This document shows positions 14,731 to 21,929 of a stretch of DNA of 34,089 nt, piece after piece. Source of the DNA: Dethiobacter sp. (lineage in GTDB: Bacteria; Bacillota; Dethiobacteria; Dethiobacterales; Dethiobacteraceae). The stretch covers positions 1 through 34,089 of the forward strand of contig DYEY01000062.1 in the NCBI GenBank assembly GCA_020725465.1, given 5' to 3'. The notes beneath the pieces were generated by a model. The model searched no databases. It had not been told where the DNA came from and saw only the letters and a program-made list of their open reading frames with translations. A program made the translations under genes and the position numbers. Numbering within the stretch: the stretch's first letter is position 1; the number at the start of each line of letters is the position of its first letter.

Positions 14731-16090
14731 TTCCCGGCTCACCTCCCACCTGCCTGATTTCCACCGGAAAATGTGTAAGCGCGTCAGCGCCGTTTAACAA
14801 ATGATAAATTGAAAACTCAAAAACCTCTCCCGCTTCAAAATCCGACGGCGAGTAAGGGAAGGCCAGGTTACCGGCGGTGCTTAGCCGTCCCGGGTAACCA
14901 AAATGTAGCAGCGTGGAGCGGGCGAAACTGAGCAGGGCATTGGCCTCCTCCTGGCTTCCAGCCACCACTTCCATAACAATGCCCAGCTCATGGGCGGTTC
15001 TCTGAAGCGGTTCTTTCTCCCCCATCACCCCGTTTTTGCCGTACAGGTGAAAATTAAGAAAATAGTCTCCCTTCCTGCCAAAATTGTCGGCCACACTGTT
15101 CTTTACCCCGTCCAGTATTTCTTCAATCAGGCCAATCATTACCGGGTCACGCGTCCCTGCTACAGACACCGAGCGGTAGCCGGCGCGCCTGACTCCTTCC
15201 AGCTTGATGGTATACGGGGCATGAACAAAACGTGTCCCGGTTACCAGTACTGTGCGGTCATCATGGCGGCTGTAGGCGGTTGCCGTGAGATCGAGGCTGC
15301 CGCCCGGACCGTGCAGGTGGAACGGGTCAGACTTTTCATAGAGGGAATGAGCAGCCACCGACACCGGGGTACAGGCCCGGTCCGGGTTAGTGGGCCGGAC
15401 CAGGAAATGGTCTTTTCTCAGTACCCCCAGCATGCAATCGCGGCCGCTGCCGGGTACGGCGGCAATGGCGGCGCATTCCAGTATCTTGCCAAGGTGCAGC
15501 GCCAGCCCTGGGTCAAATCCCTTCCATACCGGCAGGGCAGCAAAACAGACCGGGTCATAAGCGCGGCCGGCCACCACCACCTGTGCCCCCCGTTCCAGGG
15601 CCAGCATCACCGGCTCCAGCCCCATTTGCCCCACTATCCTGGCAGATGACAGCACATCATCCTCCGTGATTGGCGGTACACCGGGAAGGGGAAGGATATT
15701 GCCCTCTCTCAGCTCTTTGGCCACATAATCCCGGTTGAACTCCGCTTCTATTCTGGCCATGGTAAATACCAGCCCCAGCTCCCGGGCAACCTCCTCTACA
15801 ATAGCCACCGTCCAGTCCAGATGCATATTGCCACCGCTGCCGCCGGCACTGCCGATAACAACCGGAATACCAGCCGGCACAGCAACCTGCAGAATTAAAA
15901 GCAGGTCCCTCTTAACCGCCACCCGGTCGGTGAATGATTTACCGCTGCCCAGATAATACGGGCCGGGGTCGGTAGAGCCGGCGTCCACCCCAATAAGATG
16001 CGGCTTCTCTGCCATCCCCCGTTGCAGTGAATCGGCAGGAAAGCCATAACCAAGGATGGCGGTTGGCGCGAGCAACCTGATCTCTTCCAT
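14723..16090 (-). CDS. AtuA family (DUF1446, acyclic terpene utilisation-like) protein
   Basis: The 456-residue cytoplasmic protein has the glycine-rich family segments GVDAGSTDPGPYYLGSG, VIGSAGGSGGNMHLDW and VVAGRAYDPVCFAALP. The name comes from AtuA of Pseudomonas citronellol/geraniol breakdown. That pathway is not visible here, so the substrate is unknown; CoA-ester or small-acid metabolism is a fair guess. The longest frame begins at TTG 16159 with no ribosome site. ATG 16090 has AAGGGGGG seven bases upstream and starts MEEIRLLAPTAILGYGFPADSL, as usual for the family. It overlaps the DUF4387 gene. Confidence 0.9.
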   Translation of the reverse strand: MEEIRLLAPTAILGYGFPADSLQRGMAEKPHLIGVDAGSTDPGPYYLGSGKSFTDRVAVKRDLLLILQVAVPAGIPVVIGSAGGSGGNMHLDWTVAIVEEVARELGLVFTMARIEAEFNRDYVAKELREGNILPLPGVPPITEDDVLSSARIVGQMGLEPVMLALERGAQVVVAGRAYDPVCFAALPVWKGFDPGLALHLGKILECAAIAAVPGSGRDCMLGVLRKDHFLVRPTNPDRACTPVSVAAHSLYEKSDPFHLHGPGGSLDLTATAYSRHDDRTVLVTGTRFVHAPYTIKLEGVRRAGYRSVSVAGTRDPVMIGLIEEILDGVKNSVADNFGRKGDYFLNFHLYGKNGVMGEKEPLQRTAHELGIVMEVVAGSQEEANALLSFARSTLLHFGYPGRLSTAGNLAFPYSPSDFEAGEVFEFSIYHLLNGADALTHFPVEIRQVGGEPGSG

Positions 16091-16185
16091 GAATAGTCCC
16101 CCCTTCCCTGACAGTTCCCTTATTCGTGAAAAATGCTTAATATCCTCTGTCTTAGCCAAATAATAGGAATAAGGGAAAGATGATT

Positions 16186-16232
16186 AACCGCCGACCTTTC
16201 CCGCTGTGCAAGCCAGTGGGCATACGGCGGTT
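16186..16232. other. Long-range inverted repeat upstream of the AtuA-family gene
   Basis: AACCGCCG (16186-16193) and CGGCGGTT (16225-16232) are perfect arms 31 bases apart. They may fold the leader of the minus-strand AtuA-family transcript or form an operator. No promoter of good quality was found in 16091-16296, so the transcription start is not placed. Confidence 0.3.
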
Positions 16233-16284
16233 TGTCAGAATTAACGTACTCATGGTTCCCAGACCAGGCATCGCCCATGCCGGG

Positions 16285-16325
16285 CACGCAAAAGAAAATC
16301 CCGCCGTGGCTCTCGCGGCGGGATT
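16285..16325 (-). terminator. Terminator of the cstA gene
   Basis: AATCCCGCCG (16297-16306) pairs with CGGCGGGATT (16316-16325) around nine bases. On minus the stem is followed by TTTTCTTTT. It lies 12 bases after the cstA stop. Confidence 0.92.
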
Positions 16326-16337
16326 CCTGTTATTTAG

Positions 16338-18053
16338 CTATTCTCTGGACAGCCCGGCCCAGCTGTCCCTGCGAATAGCTTCTTCCATCCGGTAAGCGGG
16401 ACCTTTGCCGGGGTTGGAAAGGACGATTACAGCTTCGATGATAACCCATACTTCCAGCAGAATAATAATTACACTGAGAAAACTAAGCAGCATGTTCCCC
16501 TGCTTCAGGTAATTCATTAGGCTGGCCACCATCGCCCAGGTGGTCATGGCAATCATGAAAACCATGGGAATGGCCGTGTACAGGGAGGGTTTTCGTAGTC
16601 TTACCAGCCAGACGGTGATAACCAGGAGCGCCAGGCCTGCCATCAGCTGGTTAGAGGCGCCAAACAATGGCCAGAGAATCATGCCGCCGCGACCTTGATT
16701 GATGGAAGCCAGCACAAATGCAGTGACAATTGCAAACAGGGCGGCTCCGGTAGGCGTGGCAAGCGGCTTAATCTTAAAGCTCTGCGCCAGTTCAGCAATA
16801 ATATAACGCTGGATTCTGGTGGCTGAATCCATGGTGGTGGCGGCGAAACTTACCACCATAACCGCTACGATGGTAAAGGCAATTTGCTGCGGAATGCCAA
16901 GGGCGGTCAGGAAAGACCCTCCTCCGTTGACAAAGGCTCCAACCTTTGCCCCCAAGCCGTCAGCCACGGTCCAGCTAACGTAGTGGGCCGACCAGGCAGA
17001 AAGACTGCCAAAACCGGCGGTACAGGCCAGAATAACCATGGTGGCAAGAAAACCCTCGGTCAGCATCCCACCGTAGCCGATCAACTTGGCGTCGGTTTCC
17101 TTATCCAGCTGTTTGACAGTAGTGCCCGAAGCCGCCATGCTGTGGAAACCGGAAATGGCGCCGCAGGCTATAACCACAAACAGGAACGGTATAAACATGG
17201 GTGCGTCAGCAATGCCCATCCGGAAAGCGGGTGCCACGATGGTGGGCCTTGCCACGATTACACCCAGCACCATCAGTATGAGTACTATAAAAAGCTGGTG
17301 CGAGTTGATGTAGTCGCGGGGCTGCAGCAGCACCCAAACCGGCAGGGTGGAAGCGATATAGGAATAAATGAGCAGAATTACAACCCAGGTGTAAATGGGG
17401 TTGCCCATAATCAGTCCAGGCATTTTCAGAGGCACATAGGTGCCGATAACCACAAAGATATAAAGCAGAATTACTGCTACGGTTCCGCCCACCACGTGGT
17501 TGCCCGACTTCCGGTAAATCCAGTAACCCACGGCAATGGCTACCGGGATTTCAAGCCAGATGGGAAGGACACTACCGGGGAACATATTAAAGAGCAAAGC
17601 AATAATCAGAGCAAACACCGCCAGCACTATTAGCAGGGCAAAAGCAGTCAGGAGCAGGAAAAGCGTCCTGGCACGGGGGCCGATCAGTTCCTCTGTGATG
17701 GCGCTGACCGACTTTCCCTGGTGCCGCGCGGACAGCACCAGCGAACCGAAATCATGAATGGCGCCGAGGAAAATCGTCCCGAAAACCACCCAGATCAGGG
17801 CGGGCACCCAGCCCCAGATTACCGCGATGGCAGGGCCCACTATGGGTCCGGCCCCGGAGATGGTGGTAAAGTGGTGTCCGAACAGTACCCACTTATTGGA
17901 GGGAACGAAATCTTTGTCGTCCTTATACCGGTGGGCCGGTGTCAGCCGGTCCGGATCAAGACCGAATATTTTCTGACTAATAAAGGTACCATAGGTACGG
18001 TAAGCAATAAGATAGGCAAAAAAGACCAGTACGGCTATTACCAGCGAATTCAT
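16338..18053 (-). CDS. cstA: CstA family carbon starvation / pyruvate-type transporter
   Basis: The 571-residue inner-membrane protein has many helices. It shows the CstA openings FLIAYRTYG-like YLIAYRTYGTFISQKIF, FVPSNKWVLFGHHFTTISGAGPIVGPAIAVIWG and the conserved SGFHSMAASGTTVKQL. CstA and its relative BtsT take up peptides or pyruvate in enteric bacteria, and this shorter form is common in anaerobes. GGGGAGG lies six bases before the ATG. A LytS/LytT-type pair lies upstream on the same strand. E. coli controls a CstA relative with BtsS/BtsR, which has the same design, so regulation of this transporter by the pair is likely but inferred. Confidence 0.94.
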   Translation of the reverse strand: MNSLVIAVLVFFAYLIAYRTYGTFISQKIFGLDPDRLTPAHRYKDDKDFVPSNKWVLFGHHFTTISGAGPIVGPAIAVIWGWVPALIWVVFGTIFLGAIHDFGSLVLSARHQGKSVSAITEELIGPRARTLFLLLTAFALLIVLAVFALIIALLFNMFPGSVLPIWLEIPVAIAVGYWIYRKSGNHVVGGTVAVILLYIFVVIGTYVPLKMPGLIMGNPIYTWVVILLIYSYIASTLPVWVLLQPRDYINSHQLFIVLILMVLGVIVARPTIVAPAFRMGIADAPMFIPFLFVVIACGAISGFHSMAASGTTVKQLDKETDAKLIGYGGMLTEGFLATMVILACTAGFGSLSAWSAHYVSWTVADGLGAKVGAFVNGGGSFLTALGIPQQIAFTIVAVMVVSFAATTMDSATRIQRYIIAELAQSFKIKPLATPTGAALFAIVTAFVLASINQGRGGMILWPLFGASNQLMAGLALLVITVWLVRLRKPSLYTAIPMVFMIAMTTWAMVASLMNYLKQGNMLLSFLSVIIILLEVWVIIEAVIVLSNPGKGPAYRMEEAIRRDSWAGLSRE

Positions 18054-18143
18054 TTCAATCCTCCCCTTGTCATTTCTTTTGAGTCACTCGGATTTCGTTT
18101 TTTTTTTTTGCGGCCACCCCCTTTCCCATACAAAGCCAGTTAA

Positions 18144-18149
18144 ATTATA
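18144..18149 (-). promoter_or_regulatory. Candidate -10 element of cstA
   Basis: TATAAT stands on minus at 18149-18144, about 90 bases before the ATG. The segment 17 bases upstream (ACCCTA) bears no resemblance to TTGACA, as expected for an activator-dependent promoter. The minus-strand sequence AACGGGTTA (18156-18148), overlapping the -10, nearly repeats ACCGGGTTA at 18224-18216. These may be regulator half-sites, though the 68-base spacing is unusual for LytTR pairs. Confidence 0.4.
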
Positions 18150-18231
18150 ACCCGTTAACCGCTTCTTAGGGTACAGACGGCGACCAAGAAGCCATAACGA
18201 CACCACAAAATGCAGTAACCCGGTGCAAGAC

Positions 18232-18265
18232 GCAAAAAAAAATAACCCCCTCAGGCGTGAAGGGT
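18232..18265 (-). terminator. Terminator of the lytS-lytT pair
   Basis: On minus, ACCC (18265-18262) pairs with GGGT (18248-18245). An inner TCA/TGA stem closes a four-base loop, with one bulge. A long T run follows (18244-18232, one A). The stop codon of the response regulator (18253-18251) lies within the hairpin, so the pair is separated from cstA. Confidence 0.75.
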
Positions 18266-19003
18266 ATTGATACCTATCCTGCTTTTTAGCTCTTTGGCGT
18301 AGTGGCGGCTGACCGGGACTTCAGATTTCTGGGAGTCGTTCATTACCAGGTTAAAACTGCCGTTAAACCAGGGAATCAACTCCTTGATATGGGCCAAGTT
18401 GACGATGTAGGCCTTGTGTACCCTGATAAAATTACGGTTACCCAGCTTTTTGTGTATTTCCTGGAGCGTCTGGTGGACATGGAAGGAATCCCGGTCCAGT
18501 TTGACCAGAGACTTTCGTTCCTCAGTAGTGATGTATACTATTTCGCGGCAGTCGATTACCATCCAGCGATCACGGGCTGACACACACAACCTGTCCAGTG
18601 TCTCCGGCACCATTTGGGGCGCAGGCTGGTTTTGCTTCTGTGCAAGGACAGAGCGTACTTTTTCCAGTGTCTTGGCAATACGGTGTTCATCAAAGGGTTT
18701 GACGACATAATCAAACGCGTCCAGTTCAAAAGCTTTTACAGCATAATCATCGTAGGCGGTGGCAAAGACAATTAACGCATCCCTGTTTTGGCAGATCAGC
18801 TTTTCAGCCAGTTCCAGGCCGCTCATACCGTAAAGCTGAATGTCCACGAATATTACTTCCGGTTTAAGTTCTTCCGCCATTCGTAGCGCTTCCTGGCCGT
18901 TGCCCGCGGCACCTGATACCACGAAACCGGGATGCCGGTCGATTATATATATAAGTTCTTTCTGTGCCGGTATCTCGTCGTCAACCAGAAGAACTTTTAT
19001 CAA
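18251..19003 (-). CDS. lytT: LytTR family response regulator
   Basis: The 250-residue cytoplasmic regulator has a receiver domain (1-120) with the acidic pair DD (8-9), phospho-acceptor Asp54 in FVDIQLYGMSG, and the conserved lysine of VVKPF. A linker follows, then a LytTR DNA-binding domain (about 140-245), marked by ITTEERKSLV, FHVHQTLQEIHKKLGNRNFIRVHKAYIVNLAHIKEL and a PVSRHYAKELK end. The start is TTG 19003, nine bases after GGAGGTGA. It overlaps the kinase stop by four bases, so the two are coupled. The best target candidate is cstA, immediately downstream. Confidence 0.94.
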   Translation of the reverse strand: MIKVLLVDDEIPAQKELIYIIDRHPGFVVSGAAGNGQEALRMAEELKPEVIFVDIQLYGMSGLELAEKLICQNRDALIVFATAYDDYAVKAFELDAFDYVVKPFDEHRIAKTLEKVRSVLAQKQNQPAPQMVPETLDRLCVSARDRWMVIDCREIVYITTEERKSLVKLDRDSFHVHQTLQEIHKKLGNRNFIRVHKAYIVNLAHIKELIPWFNGSFNLVMNDSQKSEVPVSRHYAKELKSRIGINTLHA

Positions 19004-20706
19004 CTGGCCAGTTCACCTCCCCGACCGGCTTCCAGCGGGAGCGACATGGAAAAGACAGTCCCTTTTCCCGGTGAACTTCTCACATTAAGGACAACCCCCG
19101 GCCCATACATTGCCTTAAGTCGCTCGCTGACATTCGCCAGCCCAATACCGCTGTTTTTGGTTCGGTTCCTGCTCAGAACATCAGTCAGGCTTCCTTCCGG
19201 CATACCAATGCCATCGTCCTCTACGGTAATATGTACCGCTTCTTCCCTGCAGCAGGCGCTAATCAGCACCCTTCCCCCTTCCGGTACAGGCAGTATGCCA
19301 TGCTTGATGCAGTTTTCTACCAGTGGCTGCAGAATAAAGGGTGGTAGCAAGTAATTAAGCGCAGCAGGGTCGATATCCCTGTAAATGCGCAGGCGTGAAC
19401 CAAAGCGTGCCTGTTCAATACTGAGATAAGCGTCAATCCTTTCCATCTCTTCGGCCAAGGTGATTACCTTACGGTCTTTCAGGATGGACTTGCGGAACAA
19501 TTCCCCCAGCTGCCTGAGCAGTTTGCGTGAAAGTTCAACGTCGGAACGGGAGAATGAAATTACTGTATTTAAAGCATTAAAAAGAAAGTGGGGGTTGATT
19601 TGGGCCTGCAGCGCTGCCAGCTCGGCCTCTTTGAGCATTTGGCTCTGTTGCTCCAGAGCAGCGATTTCAAGTTGGGTGGAAAACAGATGTGCCAACCCGC
19701 ATGCGAACTCCACATCCAGCGGAGATATGCTGTCCTCCCTGCGGTGATAAAGCTTTAGGGTACCGATGACCTGTCCACGGGAAAGGAGAGGTACCACTAC
19801 AGCCGACTTCAGGGGACATCCGGGATTCACACAGGCAATTTCAGACCTGCTGTTAGCCACTATGACAGACTTGTGGATCATCACCCGCCTGGTTGCATCG
19901 GTCATCAATGGCTGCCCCGGCAGATGGTGGTCATCACCCGCCCCGACGTGAGCCAGTATTTCGCTGGTATTGGTAATAGCCACAGCGTCGGCGTCGGTAT
20001 GTTGCCTGATTACATTACATACTGCCTTTGCTGTCTCGTGGCTTAACCCCCCGCGCAAATACTTGGTGGCCGCCTCCGCCGCTGCCAGGGCTTTCTGCGC
20101 CTGAATCGCTCCGATTCTCTTTTCCTCTTCCTGGGCATTGCGTACAATCAACATAAATATACCGATACCGACTGAGTTCACTATTATCATAGGAAGGCCG
20201 ATGATCTGAACCAGCGCCAGTGCCGCCCGAAAAGGCTTGGCCACCAGCAGTATTATCAACATCTGCAGGCTCTCGGTAAAAATGCCGGTCAGGATGCCCA
20301 CCTCCCAACCTATATGCCTGCCTTTCAGTGCGCGCCGGACGATACCGGCAATTAGTCCGGCTGAAAAAGTAGACAGCCCGCAGGCAAAGCCGGTAAACCC
20401 CCCCATTGACCAGCGGTGTAATCCGCTGATTAAAGCTGCCGCCCCACCCATGAAAGGTCCACCCAGCAAGCCGGCAACCACAGCACCGATAACCCGGGAA
20501 TTGGCCAAGGCCCCCTGGATCCTGATGGCTGAATAGGACCCAAAGATACCAATAGCTCCGAATATAAGTATCAGTACTATTTTTTCCCGGAAATTATGTT
20601 CATCCTGCAATAGTCGCCGAAAAAGACGTAGCCTGGTCAACAGAAAAGCAATGGTGACAACCAGGGACATTTTCTCTGTCATCTGAAAAAAAACAATACT
20701 CTGCAA
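19000..20706 (-). CDS. lytS: LytS-type sensor histidine kinase
   Basis: The 568-residue membrane kinase has the 5TMR-LYT sensor region with several helices (about 10-190). The conserved SALANSRVIGAVVAGLLGGPF-like ALANSRVIGAVVAGLLGGPF segment is in it. A GAF domain (about 215-350) and a His_kinase domain follow, with phospho-acceptor His373 in QAQINPHFLFNALN. The C-terminal ATPase has N-box LVENCIKHG and G-boxes DDGIGMP and GIGLANVSERL. The start is TTG 20706, seven bases after GGGGAG. LytS relatives sense pyruvate or membrane state in other bacteria; the ligand here is not known. Confidence 0.94.
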   Translation of the reverse strand: MQSIVFFQMTEKMSLVVTIAFLLTRLRLFRRLLQDEHNFREKIVLILIFGAIGIFGSYSAIRIQGALANSRVIGAVVAGLLGGPFMGGAAALISGLHRWSMGGFTGFACGLSTFSAGLIAGIVRRALKGRHIGWEVGILTGIFTESLQMLIILLVAKPFRAALALVQIIGLPMIIVNSVGIGIFMLIVRNAQEEEKRIGAIQAQKALAAAEAATKYLRGGLSHETAKAVCNVIRQHTDADAVAITNTSEILAHVGAGDDHHLPGQPLMTDATRRVMIHKSVIVANSRSEIACVNPGCPLKSAVVVPLLSRGQVIGTLKLYHRREDSISPLDVEFACGLAHLFSTQLEIAALEQQSQMLKEAELAALQAQINPHFLFNALNTVISFSRSDVELSRKLLRQLGELFRKSILKDRKVITLAEEMERIDAYLSIEQARFGSRLRIYRDIDPAALNYLLPPFILQPLVENCIKHGILPVPEGGRVLISACCREEAVHITVEDDGIGMPEGSLTDVLSRNRTKNSGIGLANVSERLKAMYGPGVVLNVRSSPGKGTVFSMSLPLEAGRGGELAS

Positions 20707-20735
20707 GGGAACTCTCCCCTTTTGGCTTTATCAAT

Positions 20736-20753
20736 ACAGGTATTACGACCTGT
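20736..20753. promoter_or_regulatory. Inverted repeat upstream of lytS, candidate operator
   Basis: ACAGGT (20736-20741) and ACCTGT (20748-20753) are perfect arms separated by six bases, 30 bases upstream of the lytS start. It could be a site for autoregulation or a leader hairpin. No firm promoter was assigned in this 82-base gap. Confidence 0.45.
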
Positions 20754-20787
20754 TTTTTGAAATACCTTTTTTTTAGCATATTAATAC

Positions 20788-20818
20788 ATAAAAAAAACGG
20801 CTGCTTTTGTTGCTGCCG
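20788..20818 (-). terminator. Terminator after the CC-motif protein gene
   Basis: On minus, CGGCAGC (20818-20812) pairs with GCAGCCG (20804-20798) with one A-A mismatch and a seven-base loop. A run of eight T or more follows. It stands 16 bases after the stop and closes the MerR-to-CC cluster. Confidence 0.85.
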
Positions 20819-20833
20819 CCTTCCTCTTTCCAG

Positions 20834-21115
20834 TCAAATATCAAGTCCTGTAACTTGTAGCATTTTAAACCAGAGCAATTTGTTTAAGGTGATGGATATA
20901 CCACCTGGCAACACCCTCATGCTGTCATGTACATAAAGTTGCACCCCGTCTGCTTCTATCAGCCGGTAGTTATCTTTATCCTGATTATGTGGCCGGCCAG
21001 TTATGGTAACGGGAGATACTGTGGCACAGCAGCCACCTCCCGCCACCAGGCGGACCGTAACAGCGCCGCCCTTTTCCATAATATATCGCTTTGCTTCAGG
21101 CGAAATTGTGAGCAT
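20834..21115 (-). CDS. HesB/IscA-like small protein with CC motif (CC/Se-motif type)
   Basis: This 93-residue protein begins MLTISPEAKRYIMEKGGAVTVRL, as in the HesB/IscA-type fold. It has two adjacent cysteines (29-30) in AGGGCCATVSPV. I recall related clostridial proteins in which one of these is selenocysteine; here both are plain TGC/TGT-coded cysteine. It lacks the usual C-terminal CGC pair of true IscA proteins, so a simple scaffold role is doubtful, and a redox or metal-binding role is possible. AAGGGG lies ten bases before ATG. It follows the activase gene by 43 bases and precedes a terminator. Confidence 0.72.
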   Translation of the reverse strand: MLTISPEAKRYIMEKGGAVTVRLVAGGGCCATVSPVTITGRPHNQDKDNYRLIEADGVQLYVHDSMRVLPGGISITLNKLLWFKMLQVTGLDI

Positions 21116-21158
21116 AGCTTTAATCCCCTTTTTTTTTGATGACTAAGGTCGTTCAGTG

Positions 21159-21929
21159 TCAATTTTCAGCGGCGAGGAGGGCAGCGCCAAGAGCGCCGGC
21201 GATTTGCGGTTCGGGGGGGACGTGGATCGGGCAACCCAGTTTACGCTCCAGGGCCCGCACCACGCCGCGGTTTTTGGCAACACCGCCGGTCATGGCCACC
21301 GGCGCCTCCAGACCCACCCGGTGCACCATGCCCGCCGTACGGTCGGCGATAGCTTCGTGGAGCCCACGGATAATCTGTTCCCTGGCGTTGCCAGCAGCCA
21401 GCAGCGATACCACCTCCGACTCGGCAAATACAGTGCACATACTGCTGATGGGGACGGAAGCGGCAGTTTTTTCACTGAGTTCCGCCATTTCTGCCAAATC
21501 CACTTCCAACGCCCCGGCCATTACCTCCAGGAAACGGCCGGTGCCGGCTGCGCATTTGTCATTCATGACAAAGTCCAGAACCTTGCCGGCGGAATTGAGC
21601 CTGATGGCCTTGCTGTCCTGCCCGCCGATGTCGATAACGGTCCGGGCGGAGGGATAAAGATAAAAAATACCCCGGGCGTGACAGGTTATCTCGGTTACCC
21701 GTTTATCGGCGAACTCTATGTTTATGCGGCCGTAGCCGGTAGCTACGCTGGCCTGCACCTGGCCAAAACTTACTCCCGCGCTTAGCAGTGCCTGCTCCAG
21801 GGCCGTCTCCGCCGCACGCCGGCCATTCACCCCGGTGGGGACTATGCTATAGGAAAGCATTCCTTTATCACTGTGGTAAATCACCACGTCGGTGGACAGG
21901 GAGCCCACATCTATACCCGCTGTAATCAT
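21159..21929 (-). CDS. 2-hydroxyacyl-CoA dehydratase activase (ASKHA, HgdC-like)
   Basis: This 256-residue ATPase has the acetate/sugar kinase fold: phosphate-1 loop AGIDVGSLSTDVV, VIDIGGQDSKAI, and adenosine loop MTGGVAKN. Cys126 (NDKCAAGTGRF) and Cys165 (SSMCTVFAES) match the pair that binds the shared 4Fe-4S cluster at the dimer interface of HgdC. Such activases use ATP to inject one low-potential electron into 2-hydroxyacyl-CoA dehydratases or benzoyl-CoA-type reductases. No such dehydratase lies in the window. The start overlaps the MaoC-like gene stop as ATGA, so the two are translated together. The partner enzyme must be encoded elsewhere or is atypical. Confidence 0.93.
   Translation of the reverse strand: MITAGIDVGSLSTDVVIYHSDKGMLSYSIVPTGVNGRRAAETALEQALLSAGVSFGQVQASVATGYGRINIEFADKRVTEITCHARGIFYLYPSARTVIDIGGQDSKAIRLNSAGKVLDFVMNDKCAAGTGRFLEVMAGALEVDLAEMAELSEKTAASVPISSMCTVFAESEVVSLLAAGNAREQIIRGLHEAIADRTAGMVHRVGLEAPVAMTGGVAKNRGVVRALERKLGCPIHVPPEPQIAGALGAALLAAEN

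Noticed and set aside
16085-16110. Possible third copy of the REP-like unit
   Set aside because: TGTCAGGG and GGGGGGAC on the minus strand resemble half of the unit, but the closing TGACA arm is missing and the stretch is the ribosome site of the AtuA-family gene.
16180-16395. Short plus-strand frame over the cstA terminator
   Set aside because: It runs through a terminator and into cstA antisense; no ribosome site.
16884-17633. 249-residue plus-strand frame opposite cstA
   Set aside because: Composition (N, H, G, Q rich) is that of a complementary strand of a membrane-protein gene.
21156-21785. Long plus-strand frame opposite the activase gene
   Set aside because: It mirrors a well-supported minus-strand ASKHA gene, has low-complexity composition and no family features.
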